This document shows, piece after piece, positions 46,690-55,318 of a stretch of 64,000 bases of DNA. The stretch's first letter is position 1. Each line of letters starts with the position of its first letter. The stretch is from Pseudomonas sp. B21-015 (GTDB taxonomy: Bacteria > Pseudomonadota > Gammaproteobacteria > Pseudomonadales > Pseudomonadaceae): NCBI RefSeq assembly GCF_024749285.1, contig NZ_CP087196.1, forward strand, positions 2,542,001-2,606,000, written 5' to 3'. A program made the position numbers and the translations under genes. The notes below the pieces were generated by a model that saw nothing but the letters and a program-made list of their open reading frames with translations, did not search any database and was not told the DNA's origin.

Positions 46690-47036
46690 AACGCTTTGAC
46701 GATTCTGAGCGTGGCGTCGCTTGTGCTCAGGTTGTGCACGGCGTCCAGCGGATACCAGAGGCAGTCGAAGATTTCGTTCTGTGGCCGAGCCTCTGCCAGG
46801 TTGACGACCGACGCCTCGTAGACATGGTGCCGGGTGCTGGCCGTTTCCAGCTCCATCAGGTACAGAAGGCCGTCGACCCCAAGCCCTGTTTCTTCGTAGA
46901 GTTCTCTTGTGGCCGCGCCCGCAGCGGTTTCGCCAGGCTCGACTTTTCCGCCGGGCAAGGTCCAGCGCCCCCTGGGTTTGCGCACCAGGAGAATATGCCG
47001 GTCCTGCTCGCAAATGACGGTTGCGCGTACTTTCAT
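46674..47036 (-). CDS. NUDIX hydrolase
   Basis: 120 residues with a complete Nudix box, G(x5)E(x7)REUxEExGU, running from GGKVEPGETAAGA to TRELYEETGL near residues 29-51. Hydrolyses a nucleoside diphosphate linked to another group; substrate unknown. Short form with no extra domain. Monocistronic. Confidence 0.87.
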   Translation of the reverse strand: MKVRATVICEQDRHILLVRKPRGRWTLPGGKVEPGETAAGAATRELYEETGLGVDGLLYLMELETASTRHHVYEASVVNLAEARPQNEIFDCLWYPLDAVHNLSTSDATLRIVKAFQRRL

Positions 47037-47257
47037 GGATTACCTGACTGCCGGTTGTCATAAAACAGTCATAAAAATGCAATATTCAGACCGCAATCCG
47101 CAGAAGTGTCTGCTTCAAGGGTTAGAGCCGACAGGGCCGTTGAAAGTGCAATGGAATGCCGGAATCCTGACGCGACGTCTAGTTGGCACTTCACTGAAAG
47201 TCGGGTGTAAGGTAGTTGGGTTGACCCTGGACTATCACTGCCGAAATGGAGGTGACT

Positions 47258-47461
47258 ATGAGCGTTCCGATGCTGACCAAAATGCACATGAACGGTTATG
47301 ACGTACTCAGCGTGAACAGCGGCCCCTGGCGGGTGTGCACCAAAGGTGACCGGCTTGGATCCTTTGGCAGCCGAGAAGAAGCACTGGCCTATGCGGCTGC
47401 GCTTCCCGCCTACAGGGCCCGGTCGGGTAGATCATCGCGTAGCCAAAAATCAGACAAATAG
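47258..47461 (+). CDS. Small hypothetical protein (DUF2188-like)
   Basis: 67 residues from ATG 47258, with GGAGGTGAC upstream. YDVLSVNSGPWRVCTKGDRL followed by GSFGSREEALAYAAALPAY resembles the single strand-rich DUF2188 repeat, in which a WxV strand is followed by a helix with EEA. A terminator follows. Function unknown. Confidence 0.7.
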   Translation: MSVPMLTKMHMNGYDVLSVNSGPWRVCTKGDRLGSFGSREEALAYAAALPAYRARSGRSSRSQKSDK

Positions 47462-47470
47462 TGCGCCTGA

Positions 47471-47493
47471 AGCCCCGGTTTGCCGGGGCTTTG
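47471..47493 (+). terminator. Rho-independent terminator
   Basis: AGCCCCGG/CCGGGGCT 8-bp stem with a 4-base loop and a short T-tract, 10 bases after the small gene at 47258. Confidence 0.8.
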
Positions 47494-47538
47494 TACTATT
47501 TGTAGCAGCTGCCGAGCTCGCGAGGCTGCTTTTACAGG

Positions 47539-47898
47539 TCAATAACCGCCACCCATCCCGCCCGTGGAGGGGGAATACTCTCTGGCTTTTTGTTGGGCAT
47601 GACTCCATTGCGCGCACGTCATGAAACTTTTATGGTCGACCTGGCCCCTGCCGTCGAAGCTGACGTTGTATGGCTGCTGATGGCCGGCCTGGGTCAGCTT
47701 GTAATCAAAGCAGGTGCCAGGCTCCACCGTGCGAGCCGTGATCGATAGCGGTTTGCCGCCAATCCGCTCGACCTGATCCTTGGTCATGCCGGTTTCGACC
47801 TTGGCGACCAACGGTTGGTCTCGATAGAGATGTGATTCGGTGTTGCAGCCACCTGACGCCGCCAGCACGGCAATCAGCGCGCATAGAGGCTTGTTCAT
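47539..47898 (-). CDS. osmE: OsmE-like lipoprotein
   Basis: 119 residues. N-terminal signal MNKPLCALIAVLAASGGC ends in a weak lipobox (Cys18). The body matches the OsmE/SmpA-like fold: VETGMTKDQVERIGGKPLSI, GTCFDYKLTQAG, GQVDHKSFMTCAQW. OsmE is an osmotically inducible envelope lipoprotein in enterobacteria; here regulation is unknown. The Gly/Ser-rich C-terminus is short. Confidence 0.75.
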   Translation of the reverse strand: MNKPLCALIAVLAASGGCNTESHLYRDQPLVAKVETGMTKDQVERIGGKPLSITARTVEPGTCFDYKLTQAGHQQPYNVSFDGRGQVDHKSFMTCAQWSHAQQKAREYSPSTGGMGGGY

Positions 47899-47909
47899 GA
47901 CAGCGCGCT

Positions 47910-48149
47910 CTAGTGAACTTTCGTTCGAGTGATGCTCTTTGCTTTCACTTCTTCAGCATAGCCCGCCAGGCGTTCTTCATCGCCCTGGAACAACGCGCAC
48001 AGCCTTAGCGTTGCCTCTGCATCCACATCATTGCCGGCCTGGCGCAACTGCTCTGCGATGCGCAAAAGCTCTACCGCCGACCACCTCAGATCCGACGCCA
48101 CGCCTTGCAGATCGCGCCGAAGTTGCTGTTCATATTCGTTAAGCCACAT
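47910..48149 (-). CDS. Small hypothetical helical protein
   Basis: 79 residues from ATG 48149 with a strong AGGAGGTCATC ribosome site, hence chosen over the longer in-frame start at 48242. Helical and charged: WLNEYEQQLRRDLQGVASDL, SAVELLRIAEQLRQAG. Cytoplasmic, function unknown. Twelve bases before the osmE-like gene on the same strand, so probably cotranscribed with it. Confidence 0.72.
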   Translation of the reverse strand: MWLNEYEQQLRRDLQGVASDLRWSAVELLRIAEQLRQAGNDVDAEATLRLCALFQGDEERLAGYAEEVKAKSITRTKVH

Positions 48150-48240
48150 GATGACCTCCTGCAATTCCCCGCTACGAAATAGTAATCCCATTTCCCTCGA
48201 TGGAGCGTTATGTTCGTCTGATCCGAAGAGAGTCGATATC

Positions 48241-49467
48241 ATGCAACAACCTGCCTACCAACTGCTGGAAGTCGCCAACGGCAAGCCGATCAAACTCTGG
48301 ACCGAAGGCGTGCCGGTTGAAAGCGAAGCCCGGCAGCAATTGATCAATACCGCGAAGATGCCGTTCATCTTCAAGCACCTGGCGGTGATGCCGGATGTGC
48401 ACCTGGGCAAAGGGTCCACCATCGGCAGCGTGATCCCGACCGTGGGTGCGATCATTCCGGCGGCCGTGGGCGTGGACATCGGCTGCGGCATGATTGCCGC
48501 GCGCACGTCGCTGACCGCCGCCGACTTGCCGGACAACCTGCACGGTCTGCGCACGGCCATTGAAAAGGCCGTGCCCCATGGCCGCACGTTGAGCCGTGGC
48601 CGGCGCGACGAGGGCGCCTGGGAGCGCGTTCCACAGCAGGCTGATCAGGCCTGGGCGGCGTTGAACCCACGGTTCAAGGCGATCACCGACAAGTACCCGA
48701 AACTGGCCAGCACCAACAACCGTCAGCACCTGGGTACCCTCGGTACCGGTAATCACTTCATCGAGGTCTGCCTGGACGAGGCCAACCGCGTCTGGTTCAT
48801 GTTGCACAGCGGTTCTCGCGGGGTTGGCAACGCCATCGGCACCCTGTTCATTCAACTGGCCCAGGCGGACATGCGCCAGCACATCGCCAATCTGCCGGAC
48901 CGCGATCTGGCCTACTTCAAAGAGGGCAGCCGACACTTCGATGACTACGTCGAAGCGGTGGGCTGGGCTCAGGACTTCGCCCGGCAGAACCGTGCCTTGA
49001 TGATGCAAGCGGTGATTCACGCGGCGCGACAAGAGATCCGCAAACCCTTCGAGGTCGCGCTGGAGGCCGTGAACTGCCACCACAATTACGTGCAGAAAGA
49101 GCGGCACTTCGGCGAGGACGTCCTGGTCACCCGCAAGGGGGCGGTGTCGGCGAAGAAGGGCGAGTTGGGGATCATTCCCGGTTCCATGGGCGCCAAAAGC
49201 TTCATCGTGCGTGGCCTGGGCAACGAGCAATCGTTTTGTTCCTGCAGCCACGGCGCCGGTCGAACCATGAGCCGTACCAAAGCCAAAAACACCTTCACCG
49301 TCGCAGACCAGATCCGCGCGACTGCTCATGTGGAGTGTCGTAAGGATGCGGCAGTCATCGATGAGATTCCGATGGCCTATAAGGACATCGACAAAGTCAT
49401 GTACGCCCAGCGTGATCTGGTGGAAGTGCTGCACACCTTGCGGCAGGTGGTGTGCGTGAAGGGGTAG
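48241..49467 (+). CDS. rtcB: RtcB-type RNA ligase
   Basis: 408 residues, the size of E. coli RtcB. RtcB joins RNA 2',3'-cyclic phosphate or 3'-phosphate ends to 5'-OH using GTP and Mn2+. Metal-binding DIGCGM near residue 80, the NHHxY-type segment CHHNYVQKE, and SCSHGAGR containing the guanylylated His are visible. No rtcA or rtcR is adjacent and no sigma-54 site was seen upstream, unlike the E. coli rtcBA operon. The in-frame extension to 48031 is antisense to another gene and rejected. Confidence 0.9.
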   Translation: MQQPAYQLLEVANGKPIKLWTEGVPVESEARQQLINTAKMPFIFKHLAVMPDVHLGKGSTIGSVIPTVGAIIPAAVGVDIGCGMIAARTSLTAADLPDNLHGLRTAIEKAVPHGRTLSRGRRDEGAWERVPQQADQAWAALNPRFKAITDKYPKLASTNNRQHLGTLGTGNHFIEVCLDEANRVWFMLHSGSRGVGNAIGTLFIQLAQADMRQHIANLPDRDLAYFKEGSRHFDDYVEAVGWAQDFARQNRALMMQAVIHAARQEIRKPFEVALEAVNCHHNYVQKERHFGEDVLVTRKGAVSAKKGELGIIPGSMGAKSFIVRGLGNEQSFCSCSHGAGRTMSRTKAKNTFTVADQIRATAHVECRKDAAVIDEIPMAYKDIDKVMYAQRDLVEVLHTLRQVVCVKG

Positions 49468-49567
49468 GGATGGAAGGTGGTTCCATTGGTCGGGAAAATC
49501 AACGCGAGTGAACAGCTCTGCTGTCGTATTGAGGTAATGCTTTATTCGCTGGGGCGAGGTATCTCAA

Positions 49568-49804
49568 ATGACGGCTACCGATGATTTCAGACACCATGCA
49601 CATGGGCTGATCGTTGATCTGGATGCGGCAACCACGGAGATGATGAAGCTGATCTCGACTCATCAGATGAGCGGCCCGGAATGGGAGCGCGTCACGGCAT
49701 GGCAGCATGAAGCGTACGAGCGATGGATGGCGTACCTGAACGCAAGGTCATATCCCGATTCCGGTTCGGGAGCCGATCCGGGGCAGGGCGAAGCTTCTGT
49801 ATAA
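49568..49804 (+). CDS. Small hypothetical protein
   Basis: 78 residues; GAGGTATCTCAA before ATG 49568. Central helices (HHAHGLIVDLDAATTEMMKL, EWERVTAWQHEAYERWMAYL) and a disordered Gly/Ser tail. No recognised family. The MITE-like element at 49811 starts 6 bases after the stop codon. Confidence 0.65.
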   Translation: MTATDDFRHHAHGLIVDLDAATTEMMKLISTHQMSGPEWERVTAWQHEAYERWMAYLNARSYPDSGSGADPGQGEASV

Positions 49805-49810
49805 AAGCTC

Positions 49811-49971
49811 CCCTATAAGAGTAATGCCGGTCAGTTAAGCGCAATCCAAGCGGGCTTGCTCGCGAAGACGGCGGCACAGTCAATATTGGATGTCACCTGA
49901 TACACCGCTTTCGCGAGCAAGCCCGCTCCCACAGATTCCGCACCTTAACTGACTGGCATTGCCCTATAAGA
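49811..49971. mobile_element. MITE-like element with terminal inverted repeats and 10-bp direct repeats
   Basis: The direct repeat CCCTATAAGA occurs at 49811-49820 and 49962-49971. The 141 bases between begin with AATGCCGGTCAGTTAAG (49823-49839) and end with its inverted partner CTTAACTGACTGGCATT (49944-49960), one mismatch in 17. Inside lies a degenerate REPIN (GCGGGCTTGCTCGCG ... CGCGAGCAAGCCCGC). No coding capacity. Structure fits a non-autonomous element mobilised by an IS transposase that makes about 10-bp target duplications; none is encoded here. Confidence 0.65.
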
Positions 49972-50060
49972 ATTCCTTCATAGAGGCATTGCCCCAGCGT
50001 CCACTGGATGTCTGCGCAGGTAAAGGCTACATTTCCCGTTTTTCAGGATGGGGAAGCGTT

Positions 50061-50396
50061 ATGCGGATGTTGATAGCGGGAGTAGCGGTGGCTTTGTTGG
50101 CGGGTTGTTCGTTACCCGCATCCCTGGTGCCCGGCGAGCCCAATGTCAGCAAATACAGCGATAAAGCGCCCAAGGAATATGCCGCGTGTGTACTGCCCTT
50201 GTGGCGTCAGGACATCCCTGGATCGACGCAATCGACGATTTCCAACGGCTACCGGATCACCGCGCCGAGCGTCATCACGGCTGACGAAATTCTGGATATC
50301 GTGAAATCGAAGGATGGCAGCCGGGTATCACTTTACCAAGGGCCGCCATGGGCCAAATCAGCGGCGTTGCGCAAGGCTGTCCGGGATTGTTTGTAG
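50061..50396 (+). CDS. Predicted small lipoprotein
   Basis: 111 residues. Signal MRMLIAGVAVALLAGC with perfect lipobox LAGC (Cys16). The mature part has a helix (APKEYAACVLPLWRQDI) followed by strands (YRITAPSVITADEILDIV, SRVSLYQGPPW), with Cys residues that may pair (ACVLP and RDCL). GGGGAAG before ATG 50061. No family recognised. Confidence 0.75.
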   Translation: MRMLIAGVAVALLAGCSLPASLVPGEPNVSKYSDKAPKEYAACVLPLWRQDIPGSTQSTISNGYRITAPSVITADEILDIVKSKDGSRVSLYQGPPWAKSAALRKAVRDCL

Positions 50397-50530
50397 ATAG
50401 CTTGAAAATAGTGTGGTTATTTAATGGGTTAGATAACTTAGTAACTGGATAGTGAGTCAAAATATCTTGTTACAGGTCACGCTATTGGGTAATATCGCCC
50501 CGCGTTCACCACCACGGTTTATGCATTTTT

Positions 50531-50568
50531 AAAGCCCAGGCGTCCATCAGCTGCCTGGGCTTTTTTTT
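50531..50568 (+). terminator. Rho-independent terminator
   Basis: AAAGCCCAGGC/GCCTGGGCTTT 11-bp stem, 11-base loop and a run of eight T. About 135 bases after the lipoprotein stop codon. Confidence 0.85.
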
Positions 50569-50632
50569 GTCTGGAATTTGGTGATTGCTGATGAGCACGC
50601 TGCTGGCAGGGTGCTAGCAGCGTTGGTGAAAG

Positions 50633-50827
50633 CTATTTGGCCGGATCAGCTTTGCGTCGATCACTGCCAGAAGGGTTTCCGGTGTTTAGAAGTCTCCTCT
50701 CTACCAGGACATTTTGCAGGGCCTGGCGTTCCGAAGGGTCTAGCTGATGTTCTCTCTCTTTGAGTTCAAGCAAGATGGGGCTGGACCAGCCACGATAGGT
50801 TTGCTCGCAAATACGAGTAGGTGTCAT
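50633..50827 (-). CDS. Small hypothetical protein
   Basis: 64 residues from ATG 50827, with GGGAGAG 5-6 bases upstream on the minus strand. Helical (SSPILLELKEREHQLDPSER, QALQNVLVERRLLN) with a basic tail. No recognised family. Confidence 0.6.
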   Translation of the reverse strand: MTPTRICEQTYRGWSSPILLELKEREHQLDPSERQALQNVLVERRLLNTGNPSGSDRRKADPAK

Positions 50828-51015
50828 CTATCTCTCCCTGGTGAGTCGCCCGACAACACAGTGGGCGAAGTCCTGTACGCTAAAATCCTAGTCGAGGAAA
50901 TGACTTGTCGCCAGTGCGCGGCATTGCAATGAGGCACCGACTATCCTGACCGACGCCGGTTGTTCGCGATTCGGGCGTAAAATAGCGGAGCTACCTCATC
51001 AGAAAGGAGCCGCAT

Positions 51016-51210
51016 ATGATCGCCGACCAAATGAACAAACCGGTGTCGGAGCAAAGCGCTGTCTGGGATCAATACTTCTGTGCTGCGTTAATTGCCGAAA
51101 GCCATCTGACGGCGCCGGTGGTTGGAGAAGCCACCCATGAAGACAGGCAAAACCTGCTGATCCAAAGGGCCAAGGCGCTCGCCGACAAAATGCTGGAAAA
51201 CAGAAGATAA
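51016..51210 (+). CDS. Small hypothetical protein
   Basis: 64 residues, with AGAAAGGAG ribosome site and a terminator right after. Sequence is helical (AVWDQYFCAALIAESHL, RQNLLIQRAKALADKMLENR). Isolated transcription unit; function unknown. Confidence 0.68.
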   Translation: MIADQMNKPVSEQSAVWDQYFCAALIAESHLTAPVVGEATHEDRQNLLIQRAKALADKMLENRR

Positions 51211-51213
51211 CCG

Positions 51214-51237
51214 GAGCCCAGCCATCGCGCTGGGCTC
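51214..51237 (+). terminator. Rho-independent terminator
   Basis: GAGCCCAGC/GCTGGGCTC 9-bp stem with a 6-base loop and a short T/C-rich tail, 4 bases after the stop codon of the gene at 51016. Confidence 0.75.
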
Positions 51238-51364
51238 TTCACTTATCGCTTCTTTGACTGTTCACCTGGCGAGGTGACCGGTTGACTTGGTTTTCCGCCG
51301 GGAGACAGGGCTCCCTGGTCGTGGATCGTCTACAGTTGATAATTCATGGATAAGGAGATCGAAC

Positions 51365-51670
51365 ATGAAGTGCTTAATCTGTCACGCTGTCTCTAACACT
51401 GTTCATGTGGCTGAAGACTGGTCAGAGGTTGCATGCTCGGCCGGATGTGGACGCTTCAGGGTCTCGACGAACCTGATAAAAAAAATGAAGGGCAGGAACG
51501 AGTCCTTTGACATCGAGCGCACAAGACAATGGCTCAAGATGTCCCGCAATGACGAGCCGGTGCCGTTGATATCCCGCTATGACTACAACGTTTCCTTATT
51601 GCATCGCGACACCGAGGAGAAGTCGTTCATCGCACCAAGTCGCTCCAGGCAGCCGCTGACTTCGGATTAG
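51365..51670 (+). CDS. Small zinc-ribbon protein (paralogue A)
   Basis: 101 residues, AAGGAG before ATG 51365. An N-terminal Cys-pair motif (MKCLICHA) and a second pair (ACSAGCGRF) at about 20 residues distance can form a zinc ribbon. After it come FRVSTNLIKKM and a helix with DIERTRQWL. The gene at 51984 encodes a shorter paralogue with the same order of elements. C-terminal tail is specific to this copy. Function unknown; nucleic-acid or protein binding is plausible. Confidence 0.7.
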   Translation: MKCLICHAVSNTVHVAEDWSEVACSAGCGRFRVSTNLIKKMKGRNESFDIERTRQWLKMSRNDEPVPLISRYDYNVSLLHRDTEEKSFIAPSRSRQPLTSD

Positions 51671-51696
51671 ATTCCACCCGGCTGTAATACCACCCT

Positions 51697-51787
51697 CCGT
51701 AGGAGCTGCCGAAGGCTGCGATCTTTTGATCTTCAGCGGCTCCTGTCAGGATCAAAAGAAGATCGCAGCTTTCGGCAGTTCCTACGG
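51697..51787. repeat. REPIN-like palindrome (CCGTAGGAGCTGCCGAAGGC type)
   Basis: Arms CCGTAGGAGCTGCCGAAGGC and GCTTTCGGCAGTTCCTACGG pair over most of their length, with GATCTTTTGATC-like inner arms. A fourth class of Pseudomonas palindrome in this window, located between the two zinc-ribbon genes. Confidence 0.85.
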
Positions 51788-51983
51788 GGCTCAGCGAGGC
51801 AGAGCGAAAAATTCCTAAAGAGCGCACCCGGTCTGGTTGGCGGTGCGAGTAAAGAATAAGCAACCTACCTGGATAACCCCTGTCGATATCAACATGCCCC
51901 CGCTATTCATTTACCACGTCATTCAGATTGTCAGAGTCTAGGGCGGCCAAAAGCGGTTGTGGCTGAACGATCAGGAGGTGGCT

Positions 51984-52238
51984 ATGAACTGTCCGCTGTG
52001 TGGAAATACTAATGCACTGGAAGATCTTTCGTTCGGGGGTGGATTACGTGTTTATTGCGAGCCGTGTGGTGGTTTCTATCGGGTTTCATCAACTCTGATT
52101 ACCTTGGCAGAAGGAAAGACCTGCGACACCGAGCGCGCTCGAGCCCGGCTGAAAAAGAAGCGTGAAACCGACAGCCTGGAGGATCAAGAGCCGGCGCTAG
52201 GCCCGGATGATAAAGACCTGTTCATCGAGTCGGACTGA
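51984..52238 (+). CDS. Small zinc-ribbon protein (paralogue B)
   Basis: 84 residues, AGGAGGTGG before ATG 51984. Two CxxC pairs (CPLC and CEPC) 20 residues apart form a clear zinc ribbon: MNCPLCGNTNAL then GLRVYCEPCGGFYRVSSTL. DTERARARLKKKRE parallels DIERTRQWLKMSR of the gene at 51365. The acidic C-terminal tail is probably disordered. Function unknown. Confidence 0.72.
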   Translation: MNCPLCGNTNALEDLSFGGGLRVYCEPCGGFYRVSSTLITLAEGKTCDTERARARLKKKRETDSLEDQEPALGPDDKDLFIESD

Positions 52239-52446
52239 CATGTCGCGCAATGCGCAAGCGATCCAGCGAGAGACGCGCTGGGTGGGGAAAGGGGCTATCC
52301 GGCGAGCCATTGGCAGCGGATGTTTACGGAAGGACTCGCCTGACCCTGAAGCCGTGTTCCCAACAGGATTCCAGGCCAGGCGAGTGTGCCAGATCCATGG
52401 TTGCTTTAATCCTGATGAACACTTGAACGTCCCCTTATCCAACTGG

Positions 52447-52860
52447 TTAGTGAGCCTGCGCTACACCGCGCAAAACAGTAGCGGCGGCGGACTGAGAGTG
52501 AGTGCTGGCAATGTTTCCCAGCGACACGACGCCCACCAGCCGCTTGTCTCGGCTGAGCACGGGGAGGCGACGGAGTTGAACGTCCGCCATGTTTTTTGCC
52601 ACATGCTCTATATCATCATCCTCAAAGCAATAACGGATGCCGCCAGTCATTACCTTGCTGATAGGGGTTGTGCCGGTGAGTCCTTCGGCTACGGCTCTGA
52701 TGGCTATATCCCGGTCCGTGATCATGCCAACCAGGCGCTCTTGCTCCTCAACCATAATGGCACCGCTATCGATCCTGGCCATCATGCTTGCTGCTTCCTG
52801 GATCGTCTGGTTTGGCTTGGCTGTTAAAACATCTTTCGTCATAACTTGCGAAATCTTCAT
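52447..52860 (-). CDS. CBS domain-pair protein
   Basis: 137 residues made of two CBS motifs only: VMTKDVLTAKPNQTIQEAAS to LVGMITDRDIAIRAVAEG (about 6-62), and VMTGGIRYCFEDDDIEHVAK to LPVLSRDKRLVGVVSLGNIA (about 70-120). CBS pairs bind adenine nucleotides and act as energy or redox sensors. AAAAGGGGTC ribosome site before ATG 52860. Similar stress-associated stand-alone CBS proteins are common in Pseudomonas. Confidence 0.88.
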   Translation of the reverse strand: MKISQVMTKDVLTAKPNQTIQEAASMMARIDSGAIMVEEQERLVGMITDRDIAIRAVAEGLTGTTPISKVMTGGIRYCFEDDDIEHVAKNMADVQLRRLPVLSRDKRLVGVVSLGNIASTHSQSAAATVLRGVAQAH

Positions 52861-53030
52861 GAAAAGACCCCTTTTAAAGTGACGCTTGAGTGATTAATGG
52901 CTACCAATTTTTTCGACTTTGGGAGGGAGGTACAGGTTCAGATTGTTTTATCTCCACTCGTCATGATGGCGGACTGATAGGGGCGTGTCCGGTCATGCGT
53001 ATCCGGAGGCCAAACTGCCGGAGGGTTACG

Positions 53031-53180
53031 ACCCTCGCCAACCTGGCCGGCGAGCGCTTGAATAGCGTGACCCTGCGCATCGGTGGCGTGGAAAACCTCC
53101 AGTCGACCTTGCAGGCCTGTTCCGATCTGGAGCAGCAGGCGGCTCGCTTGAAGCAGCGGGTGGGCAGTTTTCGGATCTGA
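53031..53180 (+). pseudogene. Possible chemoreceptor 3' remnant
   Basis: The last 50 codons of an open frame read LANLAGERLNSVTLRIGGVE, then LEQQAARLKQRVGSFRI, a coiled-coil tail resembling the end of methyl-accepting chemotaxis proteins. The upstream part of the frame has no such character and there is no signalling domain. Likely a gene end left by rearrangement near the IS element; low certainty. Confidence 0.3.
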
Positions 53181-53284
53181 TCGAATAGGCTGAGCTTGCG
53201 CGGGATTTTATTGACGTGTCTGGTTGTAGCTTCGGGGGGGGCTTCAGCTCATCCGCATGGAGAGCTGAAGCGGTAGGGCAATCT

Positions 53285-53551
53285 TCAATCAGTGATCTGG
53301 AAGGATATTCTTCGCCAAGGCTTCCATCGATAACGATTGACGGAAAGCCTGAAAATAATTAATCGCAGCCTGCCGATGCATAATTGATAGGTTGAGGCAC
53401 CTTTTGTAAGGCGCATGAAGTTTTGCACAGTCGAAATTTCCCTTTTGACTTGATCCATGTTGAACAGCGAATCCGCGCTGTTTTTTGTACGAGACAGCTG
53501 ACCAGAGAGACGCTCCAAAGTTTCTGGTCGAGCAGCAGAATAGCTGGCCAT
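53285..53551 (-). CDS. Small hypothetical gene, possibly frameshifted
   Basis: From ATG 53551, with a strong GCAGGAGG site (spacing about 11), the first 55 codons look coding (SAARPETLERLSGQLSRTK, MDQVKREISTVQNFMRL). The remainder of this frame is Arg/Ile-rich, while the neighbouring frame reads HRQAAINYFQAFRQSLSMEA then LAKNILPDH to a stop at 53289, which looks more natural. A one- or two-base change around 53385 would join the two. Gene lies 40 bases from the IS3 element end. Confidence 0.4.
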   Translation of the reverse strand: MASYSAARPETLERLSGQLSRTKNSADSLFNMDQVKREISTVQNFMRLTKGASTYQLCIGRLRLIIFRLSVNRYRWKPWRRISFQITD

Positions 53552-53623
53552 TAGCGATCGTGCCTCCTGCTGGCCGCAGGTATGGGGCGTGCAGTGGTCT
53601 AATTTCCCCGGACACCTCGATAG

Positions 53624-53950
<327 letters not shown>

Positions 53951-53958
53951 CGTATCGC

Positions 53959-54834
53959 TTGGTTCGGCAGCTGCAACAGAAGGCTTATTCGGTGGCGCAT
54001 GTCTGTCGGCTGCTGGGCATCAGTCGATCCGGGTTCTACGAAGCCAACAAACGTGCTGAAGTGCCAACATCAATTTGTCCCATGGCTCTGCAACTCAAGG
54101 CATCGTTTGCCGCAAGTGGCGGCTGTTATGGCAGTCGTCCGTTGCGTAAAGTGTTGCACGCCAAGGGCATGGAAATAGGCCTTTATAAAATTCGTCGCTT
54201 GATGCGTGCCAACGGTCTGCGTTCGGCTTGGAAGCGTAAGTTTGTGCATACGACAGATAGCAACCACGACCTGCCGATTGCTGAAAATGTATTGAATCGC
54301 CAATTTGAACCTGACGCAGTAAACAAAGCTTGGGTGGCAGACATTACCTACATCCGGACCCGAAGCGGCTGGTTATACCTGGCCGTGGTGCTGGACTTGT
54401 TCTCACGCAAGATAGTCGGCTGGTCCATGGCCCCGAACATGCCGGCTGAGCTGGTGTGTAGTGCAATGCAGCTGGCGATTGCTCAGCGTCAACCACCACC
54501 GGGTCTGGTCGCCCACTCGGATCGTGGCAGCCAATACGCGAGCGCAAGCTACAGAGCGCTGTTGGCAAGAAATGAAATGCAGCAAAGCATGAGCCGTAAA
54601 GGTAATTGCTGGGACAACTCAGTGATGGAGCGCTTCTTCCTGAGTTTGAAAATGGAGCGGGTATGGCGGCGCGATTACGCCAACCACGCCGAAGCGATAC
54701 GTGACATCACTGAATACATCGTTGGGTTTTACAACAACGAGCGGCTGCACTCGAAACTGGGATATCTGCCACCGACCGTTTACGAACGGGCAATGGCGTC
54801 TAAACCTCCTATCGAGGTGTCCGGAATTAGTTGA
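53959..54834 (+). CDS. IS3-family transposase OrfB (DDE integrase)
   Basis: About 291 residues from 53959; the frame is open back through 53911, so the active product is expected as an OrfAB fusion made by -1 frameshifting at A6G. HTH_21 region near the start (CRLLGISRSGFYEANKR), then the rve integrase core with DDE residues: WVADITYIRTRSGWLYLAVV, HSDRGSQYAS, and GNCWDNSVMERFF. Appears complete and possibly active. Confidence 0.92.
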   Translation: MVRQLQQKAYSVAHVCRLLGISRSGFYEANKRAEVPTSICPMALQLKASFAASGGCYGSRPLRKVLHAKGMEIGLYKIRRLMRANGLRSAWKRKFVHTTDSNHDLPIAENVLNRQFEPDAVNKAWVADITYIRTRSGWLYLAVVLDLFSRKIVGWSMAPNMPAELVCSAMQLAIAQRQPPPGLVAHSDRGSQYASASYRALLARNEMQQSMSRKGNCWDNSVMERFFLSLKMERVWRRDYANHAEAIRDITEYIVGFYNNERLHSKLGYLPPTVYERAMASKPPIEVSGIS

Positions 54835-54976
54835 CCACTACAGGCGCGCCTTCGTTACCGTCAATGGTCAACGCAAATAGGGGGGCGGAGGGGAGGGGGA
54901 AGGAGCTGTCAGCCAAAACTGATAACTATTAACCAACTGATGAATTAGTATTTTCCGCCCCTCCCACCCAAGGAAC

Positions 54977-55318
54977 ATGGAAGTGAGAAACAAATACGCA
55001 GCGGGTATGTTCTTTTTACTGACGATTGTGACTGCTCAATGTGCGTACTCCGGCACTACTGACGAGTCCGTCGAGAACGCCTCATTACTCTGCAAAATCC
55101 TGGATGGCAACGACGCCTTGACCCAGGCCTCCGAGTTCTCAAGCGAGGATCGTTCGGTTTACATCTCTGTTGATGGCTCTCCAGAGGAAGCCAGAAAGCT
55201 TTGCCCTGTCATCAGCGCCATCGTGGAGGATCACGACATGACTTTTGCGCAAGGCTGGACTGTGCAAATCACCTCTGCAGGCAGTGGCGATGAAGTTGTC
55301 GCTATCTGCCCGCTGTAA
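54977..55318 (+). CDS. Small exported hypothetical protein
   Basis: 113 residues with a signal peptide (KYAAGMFFLLTIVTAQCAYS) and a mature domain holding Cys residues that could form disulfides (LLCKILDGND, LCPVISAIV, CPL end). GTG 54983 has the better spacing from AAGGA than ATG 54977, so the true start may be six bases later. The Asp/Glu content and VQITSAGSGDEVVAICPL end give no family match. It follows the IS element by 137 bases. Confidence 0.6.
   Translation: MEVRNKYAAGMFFLLTIVTAQCAYSGTTDESVENASLLCKILDGNDALTQASEFSSEDRSVYISVDGSPEEARKLCPVISAIVEDHDMTFAQGWTVQITSAGSGDEVVAICPL

Noticed and set aside
49811..49971. Considered as a CRISPR-like repeat or terminator
   Set aside because: Only one inverted pair and one direct pair occur, with no repeat-spacer periodicity; the structure fits a mobile element. 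No CRISPR array was seen anywhere in the window.
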